Assembly (NCBI RefSeq): GCF_002135415.1
Contig: NZ_NEGJ01000016.1
Span: 1-64,000 of the forward strand
Reading direction: 5' to 3'
Length of the DNA stretch: 64,000 nucleotides
DNA from: Acinetobacter sp. ANC 3832
GTDB taxonomy: Bacteria; Pseudomonadota; Gammaproteobacteria; Pseudomonadales; Moraxellaceae
The notes beneath the pieces are model-generated. The model was given only the letters and a program-made list of their open reading frames with translations, did no database searches and was not told the DNA's origin. The position numbers and the translations under genes are program-made. Shown here in pieces: positions 9,924-19,922 of the stretch (the stretch's first letter is position 1; every line of letters starts with the position of its first letter).

Positions 9924-9924
9924 G

Positions 9925-9963
9925 TGATCCTAGACAAAATAATGGACACATAGTCCCTCTAAA
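9925..9963. repeat. Left terminal inverted repeat of the IS3-family element
   Basis: TGATCCTAGACA at the edge is identical to the right end read in reverse. The TGGA block and the inner CCCTCTAAA block are also shared. Confidence 0.85.
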
Positions 9964-9995
9964 GATAACGTAACGTTAACTTTAGAGATGTAAAA

Positions 9996-10258
9996 ATGGC
10001 TAAACGCTTTAGTCCAGAATTTAAACAGTAAGCAATTGATTATGCGCTTTCAAACTCACACGAGTCTGTAGTTTCAATCGCCCAGAAATTAGGTGTAGGG
10101 TATTCAACCTTAGATAAATGGATTCGCGAAGCTAATCCAGTTGGTTCAAGCAAGCGTCAACTTTCATCAGAACAACAGCGTATTCTAGACTTAGAAAAAG
10201 AAGTCAAGCAGCTCAGGGAAGCCAATGATATCTTAAAAAAGCGCATGTGTACTTTCTG
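9996..10258 (+). pseudogene. IS3-family orfA (HTH protein), inactivated
   Basis: The start MAKRFSPEFKQ is followed at once by TAA (10029-10031), after which the frame continues AIDYALSNSHESVVSIAQKL and an HTH-like GVGYSTLDKWIRE, then a leucine-zipper-like LEKEVKQLREANDILKK. This is the usual orfA layout. Near 10241 the expected continuation AHVYFLTDHAKKSTR lies in the -1 frame, so a base has probably been lost in AAG(G)CG. The early stop looks like CAA changed to TAA. A normal -1 frameshift into orfB would be expected in an active copy. Confidence 0.8.
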
Positions 10259-11154
10259 ACAGATCACGCCAAGAAAAGTACACGGTAATTCAAGGTATGG
10301 ATGCGAATAAAGTCACTGTATCTTCTGCCTGTAAATGCTTAGGTGTCAGCACTTCAGGCTATTATGTCTGACGAAAGAGCCAGATTTACGTCAATCAAAA
10401 ATATACTGATTTAAAAGCTGTATATTGGTAGCATCATGCGCGATTGGGTGCATCTTCATTGGTACATGGCATGCATTATTTAGGTTACTGCATGAGTGAG
10501 CGTACAGTTGGAAGGATGCTACAAAAGCTCGGTTTGCGTAGCAAGATTGCACGTAAATACAAGCACACGACTGACTCAAACCATCGTTTGCCTAAAGCAC
10601 GAAATTTATTGGATCGCCAATTTACAGTTATTCAACCTAATAAAGTGTGGACAATAGATATTACCTATATCCGAACTAAAGAAGGTTGGCTTTATTTATG
10701 TGTGATGATGGATCTATTCAGTCGTCGTATTGTGGGTTGGCAAACCAGTCATCGAATAGACCGTTAGTTGGTATGTGATGCATTTAATTATACAATGGCT
10801 CGTCAAGGGTATCCAGTGGGAGTTATGGTCCACTCAGACCAAGGCTCACAGTACTGTAGTCGTGATTTTAAAGTGCTATTATTGATGAATGGCTGTGTTC
10901 AAAGTATGTCACGTAAGGGAAACTGTTGGGATAATGCGGTTACCGAAAGCTTCTTTCATACATTGAAAGGTCATGTTGTACATGGCAGTGTATTTGCCAC
11001 TCGAAAAGAAGCCAATGCTGTCTTGTTTGAATATATTGAAATTTACTACAATAGAATCAGAAGGAATTCTGCAAACGGCTGGTTAAGTCCTGAAGCCTTT
11101 GAACAGAAATATTTTAAGAATTTAGAGGGATCGACCATCCACAATACTGTCTAG
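10249..11154 (+). pseudogene. IS3-family orfB transposase, three in-frame stops
   Basis: One frame reads SRQEKYTVIQGMDANKVTVS, then GVSTSGYYV-stop-RKSQ (TGA 10369), YW-stop-HHARLGASS (TAG 10429), a long open stretch with the DDE core, then HRIDR-stop-LVCDAF (TAG 10765) and a last 128 codons. Catalytic-core landmarks are PNKVWTIDITYIRT (first D), MVHSDQGSQYCS (second D) and GNCWDNAVTESFFHTLK (E). All three stops are explained by single transitions (TGG to TGA, CAG to TAG twice). The reading frame is otherwise intact, so this is a recently silenced transposase. Confidence 0.88.
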
Positions 11155-11159
11155 GATCA
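11120..11159. repeat. Right terminal inverted repeat of the IS3-family element
   Basis: TGTCTAGGATCA at the edge mirrors the left end, and TTTAGAGGG further in mirrors its inner block. The edge lies inside the integrase frame on the minus strand. Confidence 0.85.
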
Positions 11160-11591
11160 CAATAACTCATGTTGCAACGTACTTGTAGCTATCGGCTTTA
11201 AATCCAATTTAGCATATCTAACTTTACGCAAAGCGAAATGTTCTGAAATATCGGCTGGGTTAATTTTTGTGATAATATATTGCGCTATTCGAAATTTCTG
11301 GATGAGGCGAAGACAATAGGTTTTTGTACGACCACATTCATTGCCAACTTCATCAAGATATTTGTCTATGGCATTAGCCAAAGTGATATTCGTCACATCC
11401 GATCTGCCTAACAAAGTATCTGGATTTTCTTCGATTTCCTCTTCACGCATTGCAAGCCACTTTTGAGCGAGTCGCATAGAACTAAACGTCTTACTTTCCT
11501 TGAAATTTGCAAACCCTTTACGGCTTATTCTAATTTCAGCTCGAAAGCGTATGGTTCCATCGGCTAATTTACGCTGTAAAATTGTGCCCAT
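11157..11591 (-). pseudogene. Tyrosine integrase, N-terminal half, cut by the IS element
   Basis: The 144 residues start MGTILQRKLADGTIRFRAEI and match the arm-binding and SAM-like core-binding domains of phage-type integrases: FSSMRLAQKWLAMREEE, then LANAIDKYLDEV and TKTYCLRLIQKFRI. It ends STLQHELL where a helix of the core-binding domain should continue. The TGA stop is the first three bases of the IS end. The catalytic domain with R-H-R-Y is missing and is not found beyond the IS, so the insertion was accompanied by deletion. It is evidence of a former prophage or island at this spot. Confidence 0.85.
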
Positions 11592-11774
11592 GATTTACGC
11601 CTTATTGTTTTCTTAAGACTATAATGGCGTAAATATCAAAAATAATAGTGCGAAATGAGGCGTAAAAAATCGAAATAGATCAAAACCAGCGACACTGTAA
11701 AGGTATGTTTTTTAATATGATTACTGAAAAGAACCATTGATAACACTAAAGAACCTCGCATCAGTGTTGCTCCT

Positions 11775-12164
11775 ATGATGAATAGTACTCATCAGTTAAT
11801 GACCAGTGTAGAAGAAACAGAGCATAAAGCTGTTGCTTATGATTTATATGAATATTTATATGGGAAAGGGTTAAGTGCTTATATCCCAAGAGTATCGTTG
11901 TTCACCTTTAGCCTCATTTTAATTACTGCAATCTCTACGGCTTATCATTTGATATTAATGAAACGAGATAAACAATTATTCAATTTTAAATCTTGGCGTA
12001 AATTTGGCAAATTTGCACAAACAGAATATAAAATTTTTCTTCCTAAATTTTTAGATTATTATCGCTTCAATTTTCACCCAAATGACACAGATGAATCTGA
12101 TTTGGTAAAACAAACGAAAATCAAAATTGGATTAACTCAATCGGATTCGCCATTACTTCATTAA
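11775..12164 (+). pseudogene. Metal-dependent hydrolase (PF10118-like), C-terminal fragment
   Basis: The 129 residues contain SVEETEHKAVAYDLYEYLYG, which matches the EE-x-EHKAVA-x-D metal-site motif of the PF10118 predicted metal-dependent hydrolases. One hydrophobic helix follows (SLFTFSLILITAISTAYHLIL). Family members are usually well over 250 residues, with earlier conserved His/Glu motifs that are missing here. The 5' part is lost where the island-edge sequence begins, and no good ribosome-binding site precedes the ATG pair. It may still be translated but is unlikely to be active. Confidence 0.65.
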
Positions 12165-12189
12165 GCTATAAAGAATCACTTTCTTATAT

Positions 12190-12233
12190 AAAATCTTTTT
12201 AGTTTCTACATCAAAGAAAAACTAAAAAGGTTT
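12190..12233. terminator. Bidirectional hairpin terminator between converging genes
   Basis: Arms 12190-12205 and 12218-12233 pair over about 16 bases with one wobble and are bounded by A and T runs. It would serve both the hydrolase fragment and the alpha/beta hydrolase. Confidence 0.65.
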
Positions 12234-12252
12234 TTATACTTAGGGACGATGT

Positions 12253-13338
12253 TTACTTATTAAAAGCTTTAAAATAATCAGCGATGAGTCTTGAAGCCCA
12301 CGACTTGGTTTGAATACCTTCATAAAAACCGCAGTGACTGCCTTTTTTTGTCGTTACCACCACAATATTCGGCATTCCTTGCACAGTCTGCTTATACGGT
12401 TCAAAGTTTTTAATTGAACACACAGGATCATCTTCTGAATTTAAAACCATCAATGGAATTTTTACATTTTCAAAAACATAAATCGGATTTACAGCCTGAT
12501 TATAACTTGCATAATCAACATAACCTGCCATTTCAAAATAGCTGTTCTGAAATTCTTGTAAATTTTTTGTCGCAAGCACTTGTTGTACTGACTCTACAGA
12601 TTTCCATGTATTTTGATAAGGATAAATAAAGGCTTTAAATAGTTTTTTAGTCATCATTTTGCTATAAAAAGGATGCACATTTTCAAAGCCTTTTTCTGTG
12701 TCATAACCCGGACACATTGCAAAACTTGCTTTAAACGGTGCATTTCCACCCTCTTCACCCAAGTAACGAACCAATACTCCAGTCCCAGCCGAAGAACCAA
12801 CTGCATATAAATCTGACTGTGGAAAATGATTCTGAATAACGCTTAATTGTTCTCTCAAATCATGGGTTGAGCCAAATACCGACATTTGTGGTATAGGCAT
12901 CGGTAAACCTGCATGACCACGGCGTAAACACAGTGCAATTCGCCAACCCGTATATGCATTTAGATCTCTCACCAATTCACGCATACTGTCAGGCGTACCT
13001 GTAATGGTATGCATCAAGACAATCGTTGGTGTATCTTTGGGTAAATCATAACCATACCAAGTAATTGCAGTGATCCCACCGTCCTGCATAGTGAGTTGTT
13101 CAGTGTGATCATATTTTAATTTTACAGATTTTTTCTTAATTAAATCAAAGTACAATAAATGTGCATGATGATTACTCAGCCACGGTGTCGGTCGATACTT
13201 CTGCTGTAATTGTGGCAATTGAGTTAATACATCTTTTAGATCACCCTTCGGATCATAATAAAGTTTCGGTTTTTCCGCTCCTGTTATCTGATCCAATAAC
13301 TTTTGAGCAAGATTTCCGACTTTATTCACAACTGACAT
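12253..13338 (-). CDS. Alpha/beta hydrolase, YheT/ABHD1-3 type
   Basis: The 361-residue protein has the family order: NHHAHLLYFDL, DGGITAITWYG, PTIVLMHTITGTPDS (oxyanion region), RRGHAGLPM, then the nucleophile elbow YAVGSSAGTGVLVRYLGEE. The acid is in LNSEDDPVC and the His in TKKGSHCGFYEG, completing Ser-Asp-His. The order and the R-x-GHAG motif match YheT-like (UPF0017) hydrolases, thought to be lipid or ester hydrolases. There is no signal peptide, so it is cytoplasmic. AGAGA precedes the ATG. It follows the SnoaL-like gene after a terminator, so it may have its own promoter. Confidence 0.85.
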   Translation of the reverse strand: MSVVNKVGNLAQKLLDQITGAEKPKLYYDPKGDLKDVLTQLPQLQQKYRPTPWLSNHHAHLLYFDLIKKKSVKLKYDHTEQLTMQDGGITAITWYGYDLPKDTPTIVLMHTITGTPDSMRELVRDLNAYTGWRIALCLRRGHAGLPMPIPQMSVFGSTHDLREQLSVIQNHFPQSDLYAVGSSAGTGVLVRYLGEEGGNAPFKASFAMCPGYDTEKGFENVHPFYSKMMTKKLFKAFIYPYQNTWKSVESVQQVLATKNLQEFQNSYFEMAGYVDYASYNQAVNPIYVFENVKIPLMVLNSEDDPVCSIKNFEPYKQTVQGMPNIVVVTTKKGSHCGFYEGIQTKSWASRLIADYFKAFNK

Positions 13339-13376
13339 GCTTTTATCTCTCTGACTTAATTTAAAAATGAGTGCAT

Positions 13377-13402
13377 AAAAATGAAGGGAGTTTTTACTCC
13401 CT
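13377..13402 (-). terminator. Hairpin terminator of the SnoaL-like gene
   Basis: On the minus strand GAGGGAGT-AAAA-ACTCCCTTC is followed by ATTTTT. It lies 20 bases after the stop of the gene ending at 13423. Confidence 0.7.
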
Positions 13403-13422
13403 CAATTGATGACCATTCAATT

Positions 13423-13830
13423 TTACTTCGGCATGAAAGCAGCCATACGCTGCCCCATTTGTGCACCCAAAGCTTGTAATCCACTGAGTGAACGAATCAT
13501 TACTTCAAATTCAACAATTTTACCTTCTTCGTTGAAACGAATCATATCAATGCCTTTAAGCTGTTTATCACCGACATTTGCTGAAAATTCAAGTACCACA
13601 CTTTGATGATCTTCTGTATAAAATTCACGGTGATAAGTAAAGTTTTCAAACACCTGAATCACATTACTCAAGATAAAGAAAACCACCTGCTTTCCTTCAT
13701 ATGGCTTAAAAGCCACAGGTGAACGGAAAACCACATCATCCGCTAGCAATTCATTCAAGATACTCATATCACGGGTATCTAACATATTGTGCCAATGGCG
13801 AACTGCTTTTTGCGTTGCGCTAAAATTCAT
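13423..13830 (-). CDS. SnoaL-like / NTF2-fold protein
   Basis: The 135-residue protein begins NFSATQKAVRHWHNMLDTRD and continues LLADDVVFRSPVAFKPYEGK and FTYHREFYTEDHQSVVLEFSA, the usual beta-rich cone of SnoaL-like proteins. Its end, MIRFNEEGKIVEFEVMIRSL, is the family signature for the last two strands. AAGGAA lies just before the ATG. Such proteins are small-molecule isomerases, hydrolases or carriers, and the substrate cannot be read here. It lies between FadH and a hydrolase on the same strand but is separated from both by repeats and a terminator. Confidence 0.8.
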   Translation of the reverse strand: MNFSATQKAVRHWHNMLDTRDMSILNELLADDVVFRSPVAFKPYEGKQVVFFILSNVIQVFENFTYHREFYTEDHQSVVLEFSANVGDKQLKGIDMIRFNEEGKIVEFEVMIRSLSGLQALGAQMGQRMAAFMPK

Positions 13831-13892
13831 TTTGTAATTCCTTTTGTATTTAATGAAATAGATTTCTTGCTCAACCCTTTAATCCCTCCCAA

Positions 13893-14023
13893 CCTCCCTT
13901 TAAAAAAGGGAGAGGTATTAAGAATCAAATCATTGGGCAATACCATAATGGTCATGCAAGAAGAGAGTGTTTTAAAACTGCTAAAAAACATCTCTCCCTA
14001 ACCTTCTCCTACAAGGAGAGGGA
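13893..14023. repeat. Pair of dispersed palindromic repeats (REP-like)
   Basis: Two short hairpins in the same orientation lie at 13893-13915 (CCTCCC...GGGAGAGG) and 13992-14023 (CTCTCCCTAACC...GGAGAGGGA), about 75 bases apart. Related units occur at 20658-20743. They resemble the small GAGAGGGTTAGGG-type repeats scattered between genes in this genus. They sit between the fadH stop and the SnoaL-like gene and could fold in the transcript. Confidence 0.7.
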
Positions 14024-14046
14024 ATTCATGAAATAATCTTTAAAAC

Positions 14047-16107
<2,061 letters not shown>

Positions 16108-16126
16108 TTACTATTAAATAAATTTA

Positions 16127-16142
16127 ATGCAACTTGTTGCAT
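16127..16142. promoter_or_regulatory. Palindromic operator, copy 1 (fadH/padR region)
   Basis: ATGCAACTTGTTGCAT has two perfect 7-base arms around a TT. It lies 56 bases upstream of the fadH start codon and is spaced 52 bases from copy 2, close to five helical turns. Confidence 0.75.
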
Positions 16143-16178
16143 AGATGATGCGATATTTATAATCGATATTTAATTTTT

Positions 16179-16194
16179 ATGCAACATGTTGCAT
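16179..16194. promoter_or_regulatory. Palindromic operator, copy 2 (fadH/padR region)
   Basis: ATGCAACATGTTGCAT is a perfect 16-base palindrome ending one base before the first possible ATG of the PadR gene. With copy 1 it is the likely binding site of that regulator, allowing autoregulation and control of fadH. Confidence 0.78.
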
Positions 16195-16195
16195 A

Positions 16196-16780
16196 ATGAG
16201 TTTACATCCATTTTATTTGCGAAATATTACTGAAATGTCATTAGCCCATGTTTTATTGACCAGTCTAATTGAAAAACCAAGTACAGGGTTTGAATTGGCA
16301 CGTCGTTTTGATCGTTCAATGGGTTTCTTTTGGAATGCAACACATCAACAAATATATCGTGAACTCAGTGGTATGCAAAAAAAAGGATGGATTTCAACTT
16401 TAGAGGATGCCCAAAACACGGGACGTAAAAAAACCTATCAAGTTGAACAATTGGGTCGTATAGAACTTGCGGACTGGATGGTTAAACAAGGACAACCTGC
16501 TCAACTGCGGGAAGAAATTATGGTGCGTTTACGTGCTGAAGCGCAATTGGGTGGAAATTCTGTTTTACCTGAACTTGAACGTCATTTAGAATTACACAAA
16601 GAAAACTTAGAAATCTATCAACACATATTCAGCAAAGACTTTGAACATTCAGACGATAATGATAGAACATTATATATTCACAAAATGATTCTACAATTGG
16701 GTATAGACTTGGAACTTGGGTGGATTCAATGGCTCGAAAAAGTCATCCCTCAACTGCAAAAATTTGCACAACAGCAATAA
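16196..16780 (+). CDS. PadR-family transcriptional regulator
   Basis: The protein has 194 residues, or 181 if it starts at the second ATG (16235). The second start gives MSLAHVLLTSLIEKPSTGFE, exactly the usual PadR opening, while the first ATG abuts the operator. Neither has a clear ribosome-binding site. The winged helix runs through FELARRFDRSMGFFWNATHQQIYRELSGMQKKGWI and GRKKTYQVEQLG. The C-terminal half (Vir-type dimer helices) includes REEIMVRLRAEAQLGG. It is divergent from fadH across two palindromes and is followed 14 bases later by an alpha/beta hydrolase, so it probably controls both directions. Confidence 0.9.
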   Translation: MSLHPFYLRNITEMSLAHVLLTSLIEKPSTGFELARRFDRSMGFFWNATHQQIYRELSGMQKKGWISTLEDAQNTGRKKTYQVEQLGRIELADWMVKQGQPAQLREEIMVRLRAEAQLGGNSVLPELERHLELHKENLEIYQHIFSKDFEHSDDNDRTLYIHKMILQLGIDLELGWIQWLEKVIPQLQKFAQQQ

Positions 16781-16794
16781 GAATAGGTACATAT

Positions 16795-17706
16795 ATGCCG
16801 TTTTATACAATGCCTGATGGTGAAAAACTATTTGTCCGTGAAATTGGGCACGGTGAACCTGTTTTAGTCCTTTCAGGATTAGGCATGCAAAGTTGGCAAT
16901 GGCTTCCTTTTATTTTTCAGAATATAAAACATTATAAATTTATTATTCCAGACTGGCGTGGTTTTGGTGGTTCAAAAAATTGTAAAATTCCGCAAGAACT
17001 AGATGCCATTCAAAACCATTGGCGTGATGTAGATTCACTAATTACTCAATTACAGCTCGACCAGTTTATGCTTATTGCTTATTCTATGGGTGCAACGACA
17101 GCAATGCATGGTATGCAATATGGAAATTTGCGTGAAAAATTAAAAGCCTATTTAAATATAGATCAAACGCCAAAAATCCCAACAGATGAATCTTGGCAGT
17201 TTGGATTATTTGGCAAAAAACATTATAAATTCAAACGACTTTTACAAGACCTTTCAAAATTTTTACATCAATATGTTGAATATCGTTTTGTTGATGATTT
17301 ACCACTTGAGCCACGTAATCAACTGGTTCAAATTTGGTTAAGTTTCATCAAAATCCAAGGCAGTAATAAATTCAGCCCATTTATATTCAATCTCGCATTA
17401 AAACATCCACAATTGCAGAAACACATCTTACCAATTCGTCGCTTGGATTATTTAACTTGGTATATTGATAACTATCTCAACCATGATGAAGACTACCGAG
17501 ATGCGATTTCAGAACTGGATTGTGCAACCACATTTTTTATTGGAGAACAATCAACGTTGTATCCATCTGAAGGTCAAAAACAAATTTCTTCACGTTTAAA
17601 AAATGCCAATACTATTATTTTTAAACGCTCTGGACATACGCCACTCATTACTGAGCCTGTTAAATTTAGCAAAGAAATTCAACAGTTTCTAAAACAAGCA
17701 ATATAA
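16795..17706 (+). CDS. Alpha/beta hydrolase
   Basis: The 303-residue protein starts MPFYTMPDGEKLFVREIGHG. I chose this ATG because earlier in-frame starts lie inside the PadR gene. Landmarks are VLVLSGLGMQSWQW (oxyanion HG-like loop), DWRGFGGS, the nucleophile motif LIAYSMGATTAMHG, and FKRSGHTPLITEP with the catalytic His. The acid is probably in FIGEQSTLY, where Glu would replace the usual Asp. It is 14 bases after the PadR stop, so it forms one operon with the regulator. A small-ester or lactone substrate is possible; no specific substrate can be read. Confidence 0.82.
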   Translation: MPFYTMPDGEKLFVREIGHGEPVLVLSGLGMQSWQWLPFIFQNIKHYKFIIPDWRGFGGSKNCKIPQELDAIQNHWRDVDSLITQLQLDQFMLIAYSMGATTAMHGMQYGNLREKLKAYLNIDQTPKIPTDESWQFGLFGKKHYKFKRLLQDLSKFLHQYVEYRFVDDLPLEPRNQLVQIWLSFIKIQGSNKFSPFIFNLALKHPQLQKHILPIRRLDYLTWYIDNYLNHDEDYRDAISELDCATTFFIGEQSTLYPSEGQKQISSRLKNANTIIFKRSGHTPLITEPVKFSKEIQQFLKQAI

Positions 17707-18148
17707 ATATGACTGTAGGTCTCTTCTCTCAGAGATCTACGATTAAAAAAATTATAAGAAATCCAATCTAAAAAAATTGAATTCTTTACATTCAAGTGAA
17801 AAAAAACTATCTTCTTAATGGGAAAAAATTTTTGTGAATATTGATGCAAAATATCTATTTAAAACGTCATAATTTGATTATTCTGCATACCTATTAATTT
17901 ACACAAAAAATCACAAAGAGATAAAATAAGCTTATCAAGCAGAATAAATGTTATATTTTTAGTATTAATTCTTTAAATTTTGCATATTTCAATGCTTTTA
18001 ACAAGATGATTAAAGCTAACTTTTTATCTATAAATAGATACAATTCGTTTAGTTTTTGTACTTTTTCAATTATGTAATACAGCATCCTTTTAAACTGATT
18101 ATTAACATTATTTTTTCAATAATTAAAATGATCAGATAAGGAATATCT
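17707..18148. other. A+T-rich intergenic region upstream of the MHS transporter
   Basis: About 440 bases hold no credible gene. A hairpin at 17715-17740 (GTAG-TCTCT...AGAGA-CTAC), followed by an A-rich tract, may end the hydrolase transcript. The rest is A/T tracts, and AAGGA lies just before the next start. The length suggests a regulated promoter, but no palindrome stands out. Confidence 0.5.
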
Positions 18149-19447
18149 ATGAACGAAGCACATACCTATCATCCCCATGAAAAACGTAATCGTGTCATGG
18201 CGATTGTTGGCGCAGCATCAGGTAATCTGGTTGAATGGTTTGACTTCTATATCTATGCAGCCTTTGCCATTTATTTCCAACATGCTTTAACCGCTCCAGA
18301 TATGAGTGAATCTGCAAAAGCAATTTATGTATGGGGTGTTTTTGCCGCAAGCTTTTTTATGCGTCCATTGGGAAGTTGGCTGTTTGGTTGGATTGGAGAT
18401 ACTTATGGACGTAAAAAATCCATGATCATTTCCATTACACTCATGGCAATTAGTTCATTTTTATTTGCAGCTTTACCTACTTATGATCAAGTCGGAATGC
18501 TCGCACCCTTTTTATTATTAGCTGTTCGCTTACTGCAAGGTTTATCTGTCGGTGGTGAATATGGAACAGTTGCCACTTATATGAGTGAGGTTGCATTAAA
18601 AGGAGAACGTGGGTTTTACTCTTCTTTTCAATATGTCACGCTCTCAGGTGGTCAATTACTGGCAAGCTTACTCGGTGTGATCATGCTCGCATTCATGAGT
18701 AAAGAAGAATTAATGAATGGAGGATGGCGTATTCCTTTCATTATTGGGGGTGTCGTTGCCATTTTGTCTTTCTTTGCCCGTCGTCATTTAAAAGAAACCT
18801 TGTCTAAAGATGACAGTAAAAAAGAAGAATCTGGAAGTTTAAAAGAACTATTTCGAAATAACTGGAAAACATTCTTACTGGTCGTTGGTTATACCTCAGC
18901 AGGTTCACTCACGTTCTATGTACTGACCGTATATTCAAAAACTTATATTACCAGTTTAGGTTTCAGTGACAGAATCGCTGGTTATATGATGACCATTGCC
19001 TTATTCGTATTCATGTGTGCTCAACCGTTATTTGGAATGTTGTCCGATCGGATTGGACGCCGTGCATCGATGATGTGGTTTAGTGCAAGTTGTGCTGTAT
19101 TTATCTATCCAGTAATGGTCATTGCAATGCGTCATTTTAGTTATTCAGCGATTATTGTGACTTTATTACTGATCTTTTTAATGATGCTACTCAGTTTCTA
19201 TACCTCGATCAGTGGATTGGTGAAAGCCGAAATGTTTCCACCACATATTCGTGCTTTAGGTGTTGGTTTTGCTTATGCTGTTGGTAATGCAATTTTCGGT
19301 GGTTCTGCCCCTGCAGTTGCATTGCAATTTAAAGGAATGGGACATGAGAATACCTTCTTCGTGTATGTCATTATCATGCTGATTATCTGCTTCCTGTGTA
19401 GTATGAAATTACCGAAACAGCCTAAATATTTGCATCATGATCTTTAA
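18149..19447 (+). CDS. MFS transporter, metabolite:H+ symporter (MHS) type
   Basis: The 432-residue inner-membrane protein has about 12 hydrophobic segments. The opening AIVGAASGNLVEWFDFYIYAAFAIYF is the MHS signature (KgtP/ProP/ShiA group). The MFS loop motif appears as GWIGDTYGRKKS and again as GMLSDRIGRRAS. VRLLQGLSVGGEYGTVATYM is also typical. The family carries dicarboxylates, betaines or aromatic acids with protons; the substrate cannot be fixed. AAGGA precedes the ATG. It ends at a strong terminator and stands alone, with no adjacent catabolic gene to hint at the substrate. Confidence 0.9.
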   Translation: MNEAHTYHPHEKRNRVMAIVGAASGNLVEWFDFYIYAAFAIYFQHALTAPDMSESAKAIYVWGVFAASFFMRPLGSWLFGWIGDTYGRKKSMIISITLMAISSFLFAALPTYDQVGMLAPFLLLAVRLLQGLSVGGEYGTVATYMSEVALKGERGFYSSFQYVTLSGGQLLASLLGVIMLAFMSKEELMNGGWRIPFIIGGVVAILSFFARRHLKETLSKDDSKKEESGSLKELFRNNWKTFLLVVGYTSAGSLTFYVLTVYSKTYITSLGFSDRIAGYMMTIALFVFMCAQPLFGMLSDRIGRRASMMWFSASCAVFIYPVMVIAMRHFSYSAIIVTLLLIFLMMLLSFYTSISGLVKAEMFPPHIRALGVGFAYAVGNAIFGGSAPAVALQFKGMGHENTFFVYVIIMLIICFLCSMKLPKQPKYLHHDL

Positions 19448-19463
19448 TCAATAAGCTGTGACT

Positions 19464-19491
19464 AAAAGGTTTGCTTAATGCAAACCTTTTT
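19464..19491 (+). terminator. Rho-independent terminator of the MHS transporter
   Basis: AAAAGGTTTGC-TTAAT-GCAAACCTTTT is a perfect 11-base stem followed by further T-rich sequence. Confidence 0.85.
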
Positions 19492-19554
19492 ATTTATCTC
19501 ACTTTCATTTAAAGTTATTAAAAGCGACATTCAAAAATCAATAATGAGAAATTC

Positions 19555-19890
19555 ATGAAAAAACTGATCCCTATTTTATTTTTATGTTCATTGAGTAGTG
19601 TTTCATTTGCTAAACCACAAACTTACACTGTCCTGAATGGTGGCGGAATTGATGACCTAGGCCTAGGTCTGAAAAATAACAAAGGCAAGGAATATCATGT
19701 GTATTGTGATCAAAAATGTGGAGATTGGTTTGAATACGATGAGGAATCTCAAAGTGAAACTTTAAAACAAAAATATATCGGTAAAAAAGTAATGGCTGAA
19801 ATCAAATTTGAAAACAACCGCGATCGAATTGCTGGTCCTGGTGCAAATGAAACTTTATACTTTATTAAACAGATCAAATTTATAAAATAA
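19555..19890 (+). CDS. Small secreted protein, unknown function
   Basis: The 111-residue protein has a clear signal peptide (KKLIPILFLCSLSSVSFA, cleavage expected after SFA), so the mature part of about 92 residues is periplasmic or exported. The mature protein has a CDQKC pair that could be a disulphide and is otherwise charged (WFEYDEESQSETLKQKY). I do not recognise a family. GAGAA lies before the ATG. It is preceded by the transporter's terminator and followed 32 bases later by the sirtuin gene, which may share its transcript. Confidence 0.75.
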   Translation: MKKLIPILFLCSLSSVSFAKPQTYTVLNGGGIDDLGLGLKNNKGKEYHVYCDQKCGDWFEYDEESQSETLKQKYIGKKVMAEIKFENNRDRIAGPGANETLYFIKQIKFIK

Positions 19891-19922
19891 AAAAATCGAT
19901 ATTTTAATTAAGAATAAATCCT

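Larger units (their letters stand above)
9925..11159 (+). mobile_element. IS3-family insertion sequence, decayed
   Basis: The element is bounded by imperfect inverted repeats of about 40 bases: both ends begin TGATCCTAGACA and both carry CCCTCTAAA further in. It starts TG and ends CA, as IS3 elements do. Inside are an orfA-like HTH protein and an orfB-like DDE integrase core, both interrupted by stops. No target duplication is visible (flanks CAG and CAA), which fits a deletion starting at one end. The right end supplies the stop codon of the truncated integrase on the other strand. Confidence 0.9.
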
